Shown here in pieces: positions 1 through 6,823 of a DNA stretch of 16,184 nt. How positions within the stretch are numbered: the stretch's first letter is position 1; each line of letters begins with the position of its first letter. The notes under the pieces are model-generated. The model was not told the DNA's origin and did not search any database. It worked only from the letters and a program-made list of their open reading frames with translations. The position numbers were made by a program, and so were the translations under genes. This stretch comes from Firm-04 sp003446315 (lineage in GTDB: Bacteria > Bacillota > Clostridia > Oscillospirales > Ruminococcaceae): positions 1 to 16,184 of the forward strand of contig CAMNAB010000065.1 of NCBI GenBank assembly GCA_946530355.1, written 5' to 3'.

Positions 1-899
1 GCCAATTCCTCCAAAGTGCAATTTTTGCACTTTGAAATCTCCGATTTTGCACTTTTGGGAGTTTTTGAGTAGTCTATATGCATATATCTGTTTTTCAGAT
101 CATGCCGTGCGCCGGTAAGCAGATTCTCCATAAACTGCTCCAGAAAGACAGTTGTAGCATGAACATCGTTTTGCAGATCGTTATAGTTCGCTCTGACGAA
201 CGCATTGCGGAAATACCACGAACTATCAGCAAATACCTGATTGCTCACATTGAATCCGAAAGTTTGCAGATACTTGATCATGAACACAGCAGTCGTGCGG
301 GTATTGCCTTCACAGAACGGGTGAATCTGCCAGATTCCCGAAATGAACTTGGCGATATGCTTGATTGCCTGCGCAGCATCCAGAGCGGCGTAAGAAAATG
401 CCTTTTCCTGACTGAAATCGTAGTCGAGCGTCTCGCGGATGCTGTCAAAGGCAGCATAGAAAACGGATTTCCCGTTCAACACCCATTCCTTTTTTGAGAT
501 GTTGTAGGTGCGGAACTGTCCCGCCAACTGAAACACACCGGTGAACAGCCTGCGATGAATGGCTTGCAGCTCTGCCGGCGAAAACTGAAACGTCTTCTCA
601 GCCAGCAGCTCGGCGATACGGGAAGCAACTATATCCGCTTCTTTCGTATCCTGTTCAGCGGTCATACGAACATCCCGCTGCTCGTAATAGCTGTAGATTC
701 GCTTTTGTGCTGTAGCGATGTCGATTTTGCCCTCGATATGCTCCTTGGCGGTTTCGAGCAGATAGTCCGAAGTCCGGAGGCCGTCAACATCCTGCAAGCC
801 GATCGCGGTCTGCCATGCAGCACTTTTTTCGGAACGGTCAGGCTCGCCCTGACGGATATATTCATCTAAATCATATTGCCAGTCGTGTTCCTGTGCCAT
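1..899 (-). CDS. Fic-family protein with N-terminal antitoxin-like segment, 3' end cut by window edge
   Basis: Reading the minus strand from the ATG at 899-897 gives 299 codons with no stop before the window edge, so the C-terminus is missing. An SD-like AAAGGCGG lies just upstream of the ATG. Residues about 30-75 (TAIGLQDVDGLRTSDYL, then EHIEGKIDI) resemble the VbhA-like antitoxin segment fused to many Fic proteins. Residues about 80-265 are the Fic fold: a flap-like stretch (TYNISKKEWVLNGKSVFYA, about 131-149) and the active-site loop HPFCEGNTRT at 193-202. His193 would be the catalytic base of nucleotide (usually AMP) transfer to a hydroxyl side chain. The canonical loop is HxFx(D/E)GNGRxxR; here the second Gly is Thr and the final Arg is not conserved. 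No clear [S/T]xxxE[G/N] inhibitory helix motif is visible. The last visible residues (CTLEEL) look like the start of the winged-helix end seen in related proteins. The target is unknown. Confidence 0.88.
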   Translation of the reverse strand, partial: MAQEHDWQYDLDEYIRQGEPDRSEKSAAWQTAIGLQDVDGLRTSDYLLETAKEHIEGKIDIATAQKRIYSYYEQRDVRMTAEQDTKEADIVASRIAELLAEKTFQFSPAELQAIHRRLFTGVFQLAGQFRTYNISKKEWVLNGKSVFYAAFDSIRETLDYDFSQEKAFSYAALDAAQAIKHIAKFISGIWQIHPFCEGNTRTTAVFMIKYLQTFGFNVSNQVFADSSWYFRNAFVRANYNDLQNDVHATTVFLEQFMENLLTGARHDLKNRYMHIDYSKTPKSAKSEISKCKNCTLEEL

Positions 900-935
900 A
901 TTCTGCCGCCTTTCAGCGTATTTGCATCTATATTC

Positions 936-964
936 AGTATACCATAATATCCGCGAAAAAGCAA
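936..964 (-). promoter_or_regulatory. sigma-A promoter of the fic gene
   Basis: Minus-strand -35 TTGCTT (964-959) and -10 TATACT (941-936) are separated by 17 bp and lie about 37 bp before the Fic start codon. Both boxes are close to consensus. Confidence 0.65.
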
Positions 965-1061
965 GCAGGGTAATGCTCAATATTTCTATATACATAGTAT
1001 AGTGATAACATGGGCAATATTATGCCAGTGAAAGCAACATTATACGGAAAGAGTGTGCTCC

Positions 1062-1270
1062 CGTGTGAACTTCGCCGTGGTTCCTCATCCCATTGCCGCC
1101 ATCTGAAAGAGGATGAAGCCGTAAATTCCGCCTGAATCCACACGATCGGATGCCTGCGTACACACAGTAGAGAGGGTGCAAACCCTCGGTTTTCGTGTGA
1201 ACTTTCGTGTGAACTAGCCCTGAAAATGGCTTCAAAATAGCGAAATTTGCTTCAAAATACGGAAAAATTT
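1062..1270. repeat. Cluster of short direct repeats in the fic / tRNA intergenic region
   Basis: CGTGTGAACT occurs three times in the same orientation, at 1062-1071, 1194-1203 and 1206-1215; the last two are in tandem. A second tandem pair starts with GCTTCAAAATA at 1229-1239 and 1249-1259 (20-bp period, followed each time by an A/T-rich tail). Between them, GAGGG (1172-1176) and CCCTC (1183-1187) can form a small stem around TGCAAA. No convincing gene was found between 900 and 1290. The function is unknown; this may be decayed mobile or regulatory DNA. Confidence 0.6.
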
Positions 1271-1285
1271 GCAGAGCACGACGCA

Positions 1286-1331
1286 ACAAAAACGACGCTG
1301 CTACGCGAAATTTACGTAACAGCGTCGTTTT
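1286..1331 (-). terminator. Rho-independent terminator of the tRNA-Ser operon
   Basis: A 10-bp perfect stem (1291-1300 with 1320-1329) continues, after one C-A mismatch, into 4 more pairs (1302-1305 with 1315-1318). On the minus strand it is followed by a T tract (complement of A1292-1288). It lies just downstream of tRNA-Ser(GCU). Confidence 0.85.
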
Positions 1332-1335
1332 CTTC

Positions 1336-1425
1336 TGGCGGAGAAAGAGGGATTTGAACCCTCGCGACCCTTTCGAGCCCTACTCCCTTAGCAGGGGAGC
1401 CCCTTCACCACTTGGGTATTTCTCC
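1336..1425 (-). tRNA. tRNA-Ser (anticodon GCU)
   Basis: On the minus strand GGAGAAA (from 1425) pairs with TTTCTCC, followed by discriminator G and an encoded CCA ending at 1336. The anticodon arm CTCCC-CTGCTAA-GGGAG gives anticodon GCU, reading AGC/AGU codons. The T-arm GAGGG-TTCAAAT-CCCTC is canonical, and the long variable arm is that of a class II tRNA. It is the second gene of a two-tRNA operon and lies 31 nt after tRNA-Ser(UGA). Confidence 0.97.
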
Positions 1426-1456
1426 AACGTAGGTGAATGCGATATCCGGGATAAGT

Positions 1457-1545
<89 letters not shown>

Positions 1546-1564
1546 TTTCGGATTCAGCTTTATC

Positions 1565-1593
1565 ATTATAACATAAAAAGAGAGATTTGTCAA
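1565..1593 (-). promoter_or_regulatory. Consensus sigma-A promoter of the tRNA-Ser operon
   Basis: The minus strand carries a perfect TTGACA (1593-1588) and a perfect TATAAT (1570-1565) with a 17-bp spacer. The -10 ends 19 bp before the mature 5' end of tRNA-Ser(UGA). A fully consensus promoter is what a stable-RNA operon would use. Confidence 0.92.
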
Positions 1594-1625
1594 GCCCCAA
1601 ATGCAAAAAAATCATAAATGGATAG

Positions 1626-1660
1626 AGAAAAGCGGCAGGAGAGGGATCCTGCCGCTAAAA
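1626..1660 (-). terminator. Terminator of the LRR/transglutaminase dockerin gene
   Basis: A perfect 10-bp G/C-rich stem (1631-1640 with 1647-1656) has a 6-nt loop and is followed on the minus strand by TTTTCTCT. It lies 17 bp past the stop codon at 1675-1673. Confidence 0.85.
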
Positions 1661-1672
1661 CTCAACATAGAA

Positions 1673-3751
1673 TCAGAGCCAATAAGAAGGTGCATTTGTA
1701 TTCAGTTGTTTCCGAACGTAAGACATCACGAGGTTCGGCTGCACATTCGCACCGGCGCGATACTGATCCATCATCGTGCGGTCAGCGTTATTGAACACGC
1801 CGTCATGGTTCACGTCACCGCGGGGATAGACAGCCTTATATCTTTCAGCCAAAGCAGCTTCGGAGTTTGCATTGACATCGAAGGTAACAGCGCCGCCGGT
1901 ATAGTAATAATATTCCTCATAATTCGGCAATCTATTCACGAAGCCGTCATAGGAACCGGGAGCAGTACCTGTATACCATTCATTCTGATAGCGCATAGCG
2001 AAGCTGTCTTCGTCGCTGTTTGTGCACTCAACGAAATACCACTCATTAAAGAGTTTGATGCCGGTCAGTTCATGACCGGGAGCACCGATCAATTCCATTT
2101 CATCGTCATGGAAACCGGCGGTCTTGAGCAGGAGGAGATAAGAACGAGCCATCGTGCCGCAAACGCCGTAACCGGTAGAGAGGCAGTAAGAAGTACCGAG
2201 TGCAGGCTTTGAGCCATCATAAGTAACATAGTCGCAGAAGTGGGTATGAATGTAATGTGCGATCTGATATTTCGCTTCTTCACGCGCCCAACCGGAAGCG
2301 GGGATATTCCAGTTAATTTCCGGATTTGTAATACGGGCAGCATTTTTCATAGAGTTATAGACATTCTGTGCAGCGGGGTCGGTAACCTGCTTGATATAAG
2401 GCCACAGGCACTTAATATCATTCATATGAGAAAGCGCAAACAATTTTGCATTTTCAGACGGCGGGACAACAATTTGTTCAAGTGTATCTTCCACGCCATG
2501 GAAAAGATCACCGGCGGCATTCCAAATGAGATTTCTGGAGAGGACGATTTTCTTCATCGCCTTTGCATTATTGAAAGCCCAGCTTTGAATTGTCGTAATG
2601 TTATCCGACATAACGACTTCCGAAGCAGCGGCATCGCAGAAAGCATGGTCGCCGATTGTGGTAATGTCTTTTCCTCTGAATGTTGTCGGAATTGTGACCT
2701 TCACAGCATCTGCCGAAGAAATCTTATGGAACTTTTTGACCGTCACGGCATTATCAATGATTTTATAGTCAAGCGCATAGCTGTCGTTATAGATAATCTG
2801 ATAAGTCAGGTCGGTGATCCAGTTATAATCGAGGTGGCGATAGAAAGCAGGATCCATTTCAGAGGAAGCAACAACGGTTTTCAGATTGGTGCAGCCGTTG
2901 AACAGATAGCCTGTAGCAGTTGAATCAACGAGACGCTTGGAGAGCTTAATTTTCGTCAGATAGCTATTGTTATTGAAAACATATGTCGCAAGTGTCGTAA
3001 CGGTATCCGGCATGGAGATTTCAGAGACAGCCGCGCCTTTAAAGGCAGAAACGCCGATCTTTTTCACATCATAGCCGTTGATCTTTTCAGGGATATCGAC
3101 CTTGACAGAAGCAGCACTGCTGGTTTTTGCAAAGGAAAGGATCTCAGCACCGTTTGCAGCGTTATTGGCATTGAGGATCTTATAATTGAGCTGATAGCCG
3201 TTTGCGGAATAAGTGCCCTGAACGGTGCAGTTATTGAGCACCCAGATATGGGTTGTGAGGAAGCTGCTGTCGGACATATTGCCGGAGACATTGATGGTTT
3301 TCAGCTTATTGCAGTTGGTAAAGAGGTAACCGCCGGAAGCAGCAACGCTCAGATTCTTAGAGAGCGTGATGGTTGTCAGATTTTGGCAGTTTGTGAATGC
3401 ATACTCACCGAGTGCAGTCACGGTATCCGGCATGGTGCACTCAGAGATTGCAGCGGAATGGAACGCATAGCGACCGATCTTTGTAACATTTTTGCCGCCG
3501 AGCTTTGCCGGAATGGAAACTTTCACCGTTGCAGCGGTGGATGTTTTTTTGAAACCGGTCACAGTTGCGGAATTGCCGCTGACGGTATAATTGAGCTGAT
3601 AGCCGTTTCCGGTATAAACCGAATCAGCAGCGTATGCGGTAATAGCGGTCGGATTGCTGATTGTTCCGACGGTATTCTGAGCAGGTGTCATCAGACCTGC
3701 TGTACTTAATACAGTGATCGCAGCGATCATAGCGATTTTACTTTTATTCAT
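1673..3751 (-). CDS. Secreted BspA-like LRR protein with transglutaminase-like domain and half dockerin
   Basis: A 692-residue exported protein. The ATG at 3751 has the SD AGAGGAGA. Residues 1-42 form a signal peptide with likely cleavage after AYA. Residues about 46-180, 182-321 and 322-450 are three homologous units of about 130 residues, each opening with GYQLNY or an equivalent and carrying LRR_5/BspA motifs such as VTKIGRYAF, MPDTVTALGEYAF and LTTITLSKNL. Residues about 490-610 match a transglutaminase/protease core: Cys531 in GYGVCGTMARSYLLLLKTAG and His560 in GAPGHELTG. The usual third residue (Asp in WxxVDPT) is replaced by Glu575 in YFVECT. Residues 645-692 start with one dockerin calcium loop (D646, N648, D650, N654, D657) but show no second loop. 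BspA-type LRRs usually mediate surface binding. The dockerin half implies cohesin docking, which is inference. Its activity as a crosslinker or peptidase is unproven. Confidence 0.88.
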   Translation of the reverse strand: MNKSKIAMIAAITVLSTAGLMTPAQNTVGTISNPTAITAYAADSVYTGNGYQLNYTVSGNSATVTGFKKTSTAATVKVSIPAKLGGKNVTKIGRYAFHSAAISECTMPDTVTALGEYAFTNCQNLTTITLSKNLSVAASGGYLFTNCNKLKTINVSGNMSDSSFLTTHIWVLNNCTVQGTYSANGYQLNYKILNANNAANGAEILSFAKTSSAASVKVDIPEKINGYDVKKIGVSAFKGAAVSEISMPDTVTTLATYVFNNNSYLTKIKLSKRLVDSTATGYLFNGCTNLKTVVASSEMDPAFYRHLDYNWITDLTYQIIYNDSYALDYKIIDNAVTVKKFHKISSADAVKVTIPTTFRGKDITTIGDHAFCDAAASEVVMSDNITTIQSWAFNNAKAMKKIVLSRNLIWNAAGDLFHGVEDTLEQIVVPPSENAKLFALSHMNDIKCLWPYIKQVTDPAAQNVYNSMKNAARITNPEINWNIPASGWAREEAKYQIAHYIHTHFCDYVTYDGSKPALGTSYCLSTGYGVCGTMARSYLLLLKTAGFHDDEMELIGAPGHELTGIKLFNEWYFVECTNSDEDSFAMRYQNEWYTGTAPGSYDGFVNRLPNYEEYYYYTGGAVTFDVNANSEAALAERYKAVYPRGDVNHDGVFNNADRTMMDQYRAGANVQPNLVMSYVRKQLNTNAPSYWL

Positions 3752-3785
3752 GTGGTTCTCCTCTGTTTCATTTAACTCGTGTGGT

Positions 3786-3832
3786 AATTGAATTCAAGTT
3801 TATTGATAGAAAACGTAAGCTGAAATTCAATT
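3786..3832 (-). promoter_or_regulatory. Inverted repeat in the 5' leader of the LRR/transglutaminase gene
   Basis: AATTGAATT (3786-3794) and AATTCAATT (3824-3832) are perfect 9-bp arms 29 bp apart. They lie inside the predicted untranslated leader of about 140 nt. They could form an A/U-rich hairpin or serve as an operator; which one cannot be told from sequence. Confidence 0.4.
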
Positions 3833-3896
3833 AAAATGGTGATAGTGTGTGATAGTTTAAGTATTTGCGAAGCAATTAACGCGCTATTGCCCTTTT

Positions 3897-3925
3897 AGTA
3901 TAGCACGTCAAACTTAAAAAGTCAA
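3897..3925 (-). promoter_or_regulatory. Sigma-A promoter of the LRR/transglutaminase dockerin gene
   Basis: Minus-strand TTGACT (3925-3920), 17-bp spacer and TATACT (3902-3897), with an extended TGC just before the -10. It predicts a leader of about 140 nt before the ATG at 3751. Confidence 0.85.
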
Positions 3926-4092
3926 CGGTTTTATAATCATTTAAGATACAGATAAGTTTTATTTAATAATTAGTAATAGAACTTAATAAACGCGCTTTTG
4001 TGAAGACGAATTTCTGCACACGCATCAGAAATATATTAACAATCGTAATGAGCCAAAATCGGTGCTGATGCCGTATCAAATTGGCGGCGGGG

Positions 4093-4121
4093 TTGACACG
4101 AAACGGCAGATATGATATGAT
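4093..4121 (+). promoter_or_regulatory. Sigma-A promoter of the methyltransferase / acetyltransferase operon
   Basis: A perfect TTGACA (4093-4098), 17-bp spacer and TATGAT (4116-4121). Transcription would start near 4128. This makes the ATG at 4135 almost leaderless and favours the SD-preceded ATG at 4159 as the real start. Confidence 0.88.
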
Positions 4122-4158
4122 AAAGTAGAAAAATATGAAAAGAGGAAGGATCAGGGGC

Positions 4159-4986
4159 ATGGAAGCAAAAGAGATCACATCGCTGTCGGAATCGCCGTGG
4201 CAGGCGTGGCTGTCTTGTTCAGAGCCGCAGCTTCTGCATTTTTATGAACCGGAGCAGGGATTGTTCATCGCAGAAACGCCGAATGTGATAGAACGCGCAT
4301 TACGCGCAGGCTACGAGCCGGTATCGTATTTGATCGACCGCAAACTGGTGACCGCGCAAGTGACGCAATTGCTGGCAGAAAGCGGGGAGATTCCGGTTTA
4401 TTTGGCAGCAGATGATGTCATCAATTCGATTCAGGGGATTCATTTGACCCGCGGCGTATTCTGTGCGATGCGGCGGCGGAAGCAGGAATTTGCGCCGGAA
4501 AAGCTGGAAGGCATCAGGCGGATCGCGCTGCTGGAAAACGTGGTCAACCCGACAAATCTGGGTGCTGTTTTCCGATCTGCGGCGGCATTGGGAATTGACA
4601 TGGTGCTGTTGACCGCAGACTGCACCGACCCGTTATACCGGCGGGCAGCGCGGGTGAGCATGGGCACGGTCTTTCAGGTGCCGTGGCAGAAATGTCCGGC
4701 ATGTCCAACGTCGGAGATTCTGCGAAAATTGAAGCAGGAGCATGGTTTTCAATCGGCAGCGATGGCACTTTGCAAAGATTCTGTCAGCATTGCAGATCCG
4801 CAGTTGAAGGGTGCAGAAAAGCTGGTGATTGTGCTGGGCACAGAGGGAGAGGGGTTAAAGCCGGAAACGATCGCAGCATGTGACTGGACGGTGCTGATCC
4901 CGATGATGCACGGTGTTGATTCGTTGAATGTTGCGGCGGCGAGTGCGGTTGCATTCTGGGAGCTGCGGCAGCAAGATCGTCCATAA
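4159..4986 (+). CDS. TrmH/SpoU-family RNA 2'-O-methyltransferase
   Basis: A 275-residue cytosolic enzyme expected to transfer a methyl group from S-adenosylmethionine to a ribose 2'-OH of rRNA or tRNA. The three SPOUT (knotted) motifs are visible: motif 1 ENVVNPTNLGAVFR at about 126-139, motif 2 LGTEGEGL at about 226-233, and motif 3 IPMMHGVDSLNVAAA at about 247-261. The N-terminal 100 residues match the substrate-binding domain of the TrmH/RlmB-like group. An in-frame ATG at 4135 exists, but the ATG at 4159 follows AGAGGAAGGA by 8 nt and fits the promoter position better. It heads an operon with the acetyltransferase 18 bp downstream. The exact target nucleotide cannot be assigned, so no symbol is given. 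Confidence 0.93.
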   Translation: MEAKEITSLSESPWQAWLSCSEPQLLHFYEPEQGLFIAETPNVIERALRAGYEPVSYLIDRKLVTAQVTQLLAESGEIPVYLAADDVINSIQGIHLTRGVFCAMRRRKQEFAPEKLEGIRRIALLENVVNPTNLGAVFRSAAALGIDMVLLTADCTDPLYRRAARVSMGTVFQVPWQKCPACPTSEILRKLKQEHGFQSAAMALCKDSVSIADPQLKGAEKLVIVLGTEGEGLKPETIAACDWTVLIPMMHGVDSLNVAAASAVAFWELRQQDRP

Positions 4987-5004
4987 AACCGGAGGGGAGA
5001 AAAC

Positions 5005-5508
5005 ATGGATATTCAGATACGAAAGCTGGAAGATGTGCAGGAGAAACAGCAGATTGTCCGGCAGATATTGGAAGCGCTGCCGGAGTGGTTCGAGGTGGCG
5101 GAAGGACGCGAAGCATACATTGCAGAAAGTGCGCATTATCGCATGTTTTCTGCATTTGACGGCACCGATCCGATTGGCTTTTTATGCCTGAAAGAGACTG
5201 GTTCTGCAACGGTGGAACTGGCTGTTATGGGCGTTTGCAAGCAGTATCACCGGAAGGGGATCGGCAGGAAATTATTTGATTATGCAAAGCAGGAAGCGGC
5301 GGAATCCGGCTATCAGTTTATGCAGGTGAAGACCGTGAAAATGGGCGTTTATCCCGACTATGACGCAACGAATTTGTTTTATCTTGCACTTGGGTTCCGG
5401 GAGTTTGAGGTGTTGCCGATCTGGGATGAAGCGAATCCGTGTCAGGTGTATGTGATGGCACTTTCCGATCAAAAGCTGCCGAATGCCGGAATATCAGCCG
5501 GATTATGA
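5005..5508 (+). CDS. GNAT-family N-acetyltransferase
   Basis: A 167-residue cytosolic protein of the usual GNAT length. The acetyl-CoA pyrophosphate-binding loop is seen as YHRKGIGRKL at 81-90, preceded by the beta-strand segment ELAVMGVCKQ that normally holds motif A. The C-terminal half has the Y-x-x-x-GF pattern (NLFYLALGFREFE) typical of the family's motif B. The ATG at 5005 follows the SD GGAGGGGAGA. It is co-transcribed with the upstream RNA methyltransferase (18-bp gap). The acceptor substrate is unknown; small amines, peptides or protein N-termini are all possible. Confidence 0.9.
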   Translation: MDIQIRKLEDVQEKQQIVRQILEALPEWFEVAEGREAYIAESAHYRMFSAFDGTDPIGFLCLKETGSATVELAVMGVCKQYHRKGIGRKLFDYAKQEAAESGYQFMQVKTVKMGVYPDYDATNLFYLALGFREFEVLPIWDEANPCQVYVMALSDQKLPNAGISAGL

Positions 5509-5547
5509 GGAAAAAGCGATTTTTTCGGCAAAATCGCGGCATATTCC
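5486..5547 (+). other. Nested hairpin at the end of the acetyltransferase gene
   Basis: GGAATAT near 5486 and ATATTCC near 5547 form an outer stem around the perfect 8-bp hairpin GCGATTTT-TTCGGC-AAAATCGC (about 5516-5537). It begins inside the last codons of the acetyltransferase. There is no T tract, so it may stabilise or process the mRNA end rather than terminate it. Confidence 0.4.
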
Positions 5548-5562
5548 GTTCAGGAAATGATA

Positions 5563-5606
5563 ATGGGGAAGCAGCGCACTTTTCTCAAAGCGGGCTGCTT
5601 CCCCAT
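5563..5606. other. Long hairpin in the convergent intergenic region
   Basis: ATGGGGAAGCAGC (5563-5575) is perfectly complementary to 5594-5606 (13 bp, 18-nt loop). Neither side has a strong T tract. It sits between two convergent genes (ends 5508 and 5697) and could block antisense read-through. The intergenic DNA otherwise shows only a weak ACGG/CCGT-TTTT hairpin near 5656-5676 and no gene. Confidence 0.5.
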
Positions 5607-5696
5607 AATTGTATTGTGTATTTATGATGATATTGCGGCACAACAGCAGATCGTTACGGTATCCATGCTGCCGTTTTTCTCACAATATGCGAATAA

Positions 5697-6668
5697 TCAG
5701 AACTTATCCAGCAAAACGGGCTCTTTTTGGACAGAAAAGCCCGTTTTTTCTGTATTTCGGAACTGATCGGGATTTTTCCGGAACAAATCGAGCAATGCAT
5801 CCGAATATCCAGATTGCACAGAAACACCTGCGCTGCATAGATCAGAAATAATCAAACTGCACAATTCTTCAGGACAAAGAAACTGATAAAGATCACCGTT
5901 AGACAGCCCAATTATCAGTAAATACGTCCTTTTCGTGTGCGAATACATACCGCTTTTGTATACATCCTCATTTCTGTATCCGGAGAATGTCCAGACGACC
6001 TGATCGGTCGGAAGCACGATATTGGCAGCAGATGCGACGAAAAAGCGCCGGCTGACTGCCAGAACATCTGTCGAAAGCAGGTAGGCGCGGCTTTCTGCGA
6101 AATCCTGTTCTGCCTCGGCACGATCGACCCCAAAAAGGGCATATTCCTGCATGATTTTGCGATATTGCCGCCCAAAAAGCGCAGAAATCAAAATAATCGG
6201 GCATAAAACGTCCATTATCACCAAAAAAGGAAAAAAGATACCGATCAGGAAAAAAATCGCAGAAAGTGCCCAAAAAAGCAGCGTTCCGATGCCATAAACA
6301 AGCGCTGTCCGCCGGCAGAGCACACTTTTCAAAGAACCGTGATTTTCTGCTGCTTTTTCGTATTTTTCTCTGGATTTTGCCAGTTCTGCCTGTCTTTTCT
6401 GATAAATGCGGCTGTTCGGGTCATCCATAGCGGCGCTGCGCTGTTCCTGTATTTTGGGCTGCCGGAAAAAATAAAATCCAGCCCCGATGAATACCAGCGC
6501 AAAGATCAGCATGACGATCAAGCCGCCGATGCTTTTCAGGGCGCACAGGAAAAAGATGCCGCCTGCCAGAAACAGGCATCCGATGATGATGGAAAAAATG
6601 CCGCTTGCTGCTGTGCTGCGGCGCTTTTTTGCATCTGCTTTTGACGGGTCAATATAGTTATAAGACAA
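5697..6668 (-). CDS. Multi-pass membrane protein of unknown function
   Basis: I do not recognise the family. The likely start is the TTG at 6668, because AGAGAGAGG ends 9 nt upstream; a TTG at 6689 would add 7 residues but has no SD. The 323-residue product has two hydrophobic helices at about 22-44 and 48-68. A basic and acidic, probably coiled segment follows at about 80-115 (QKRQAELAKSREKYEKAAEN). A long hydrophobic stretch at about 122-165 probably makes two more helices. The soluble C-terminal domain of about 150 residues contains VLPTDQVVWTFSGYRNEDVY and TYLLIIGLSNGDLYQFLCP, a beta-rich pattern like PH-type domains of membrane proteins; that comparison is a guess. It lies downstream of the aldolase on the same strand but beyond a terminator. 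Its last codons overlap a terminator-like hairpin at 5713-5750. Confidence 0.75.
   Translation of the reverse strand: MSYNYIDPSKADAKKRRSTAASGIFSIIIGCLFLAGGIFFLCALKSIGGLIVMLIFALVFIGAGFYFFRQPKIQEQRSAAMDDPNSRIYQKRQAELAKSREKYEKAAENHGSLKSVLCRRTALVYGIGTLLFWALSAIFFLIGIFFPFLVIMDVLCPIILISALFGRQYRKIMQEYALFGVDRAEAEQDFAESRAYLLSTDVLAVSRRFFVASAANIVLPTDQVVWTFSGYRNEDVYKSGMYSHTKRTYLLIIGLSNGDLYQFLCPEELCSLIISDLCSAGVSVQSGYSDALLDLFRKNPDQFRNTEKTGFSVQKEPVLLDKF
5713..5750 (+). terminator. Terminator of the methyltransferase / acetyltransferase operon (probably bidirectional)
   Basis: AAACGGGCT and AGCCCGTTT form a stem followed on the plus strand by TTTTTT. It lies about 205 bp past the acetyltransferase stop and inside the 3' coding end of the opposing membrane-protein gene. 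The reverse strand has TTTTG after the stem, so it may also act weakly in the other direction. Confidence 0.7.
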
Positions 6669-6751
6669 TGGGGATATCCTCTCTCTCAAATCAATTGCAT
6701 GCTGCCGAATGACGATCGGCGAGCAAGATCATTCTATTTTTCTATATGCAG

Positions 6752-6797
6752 CCGAAAAGAAGCCCGAAAGCATGTTGCAACGCTTTCGGGCTTATTC
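6752..6797 (-). terminator. Terminator of the fructose-bisphosphate aldolase gene
   Basis: A perfect 12-bp stem (6760-6771 with 6782-6793) with a 10-nt loop is followed on the minus strand by CTTTTC. It lies about 30 bp past the aldolase stop. Confidence 0.8.
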
Positions 6798-6823
6798 TAT
6801 CATAATCTGCGGGAAATTGACAA

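Noticed and set aside
1020..1289. 89-codon minus-strand frame between tRNA and fic
   Set aside because: No SD, no recognisable domain, and it is built from the short direct repeats.
4068..4092. GGCGGCGGGG stretch upstream of the methyltransferase promoter considered as a third inverted copy of the 125-bp repeat
   Set aside because: Only a few bases match the CCCCGCC block; flanking repeat landmarks are absent.
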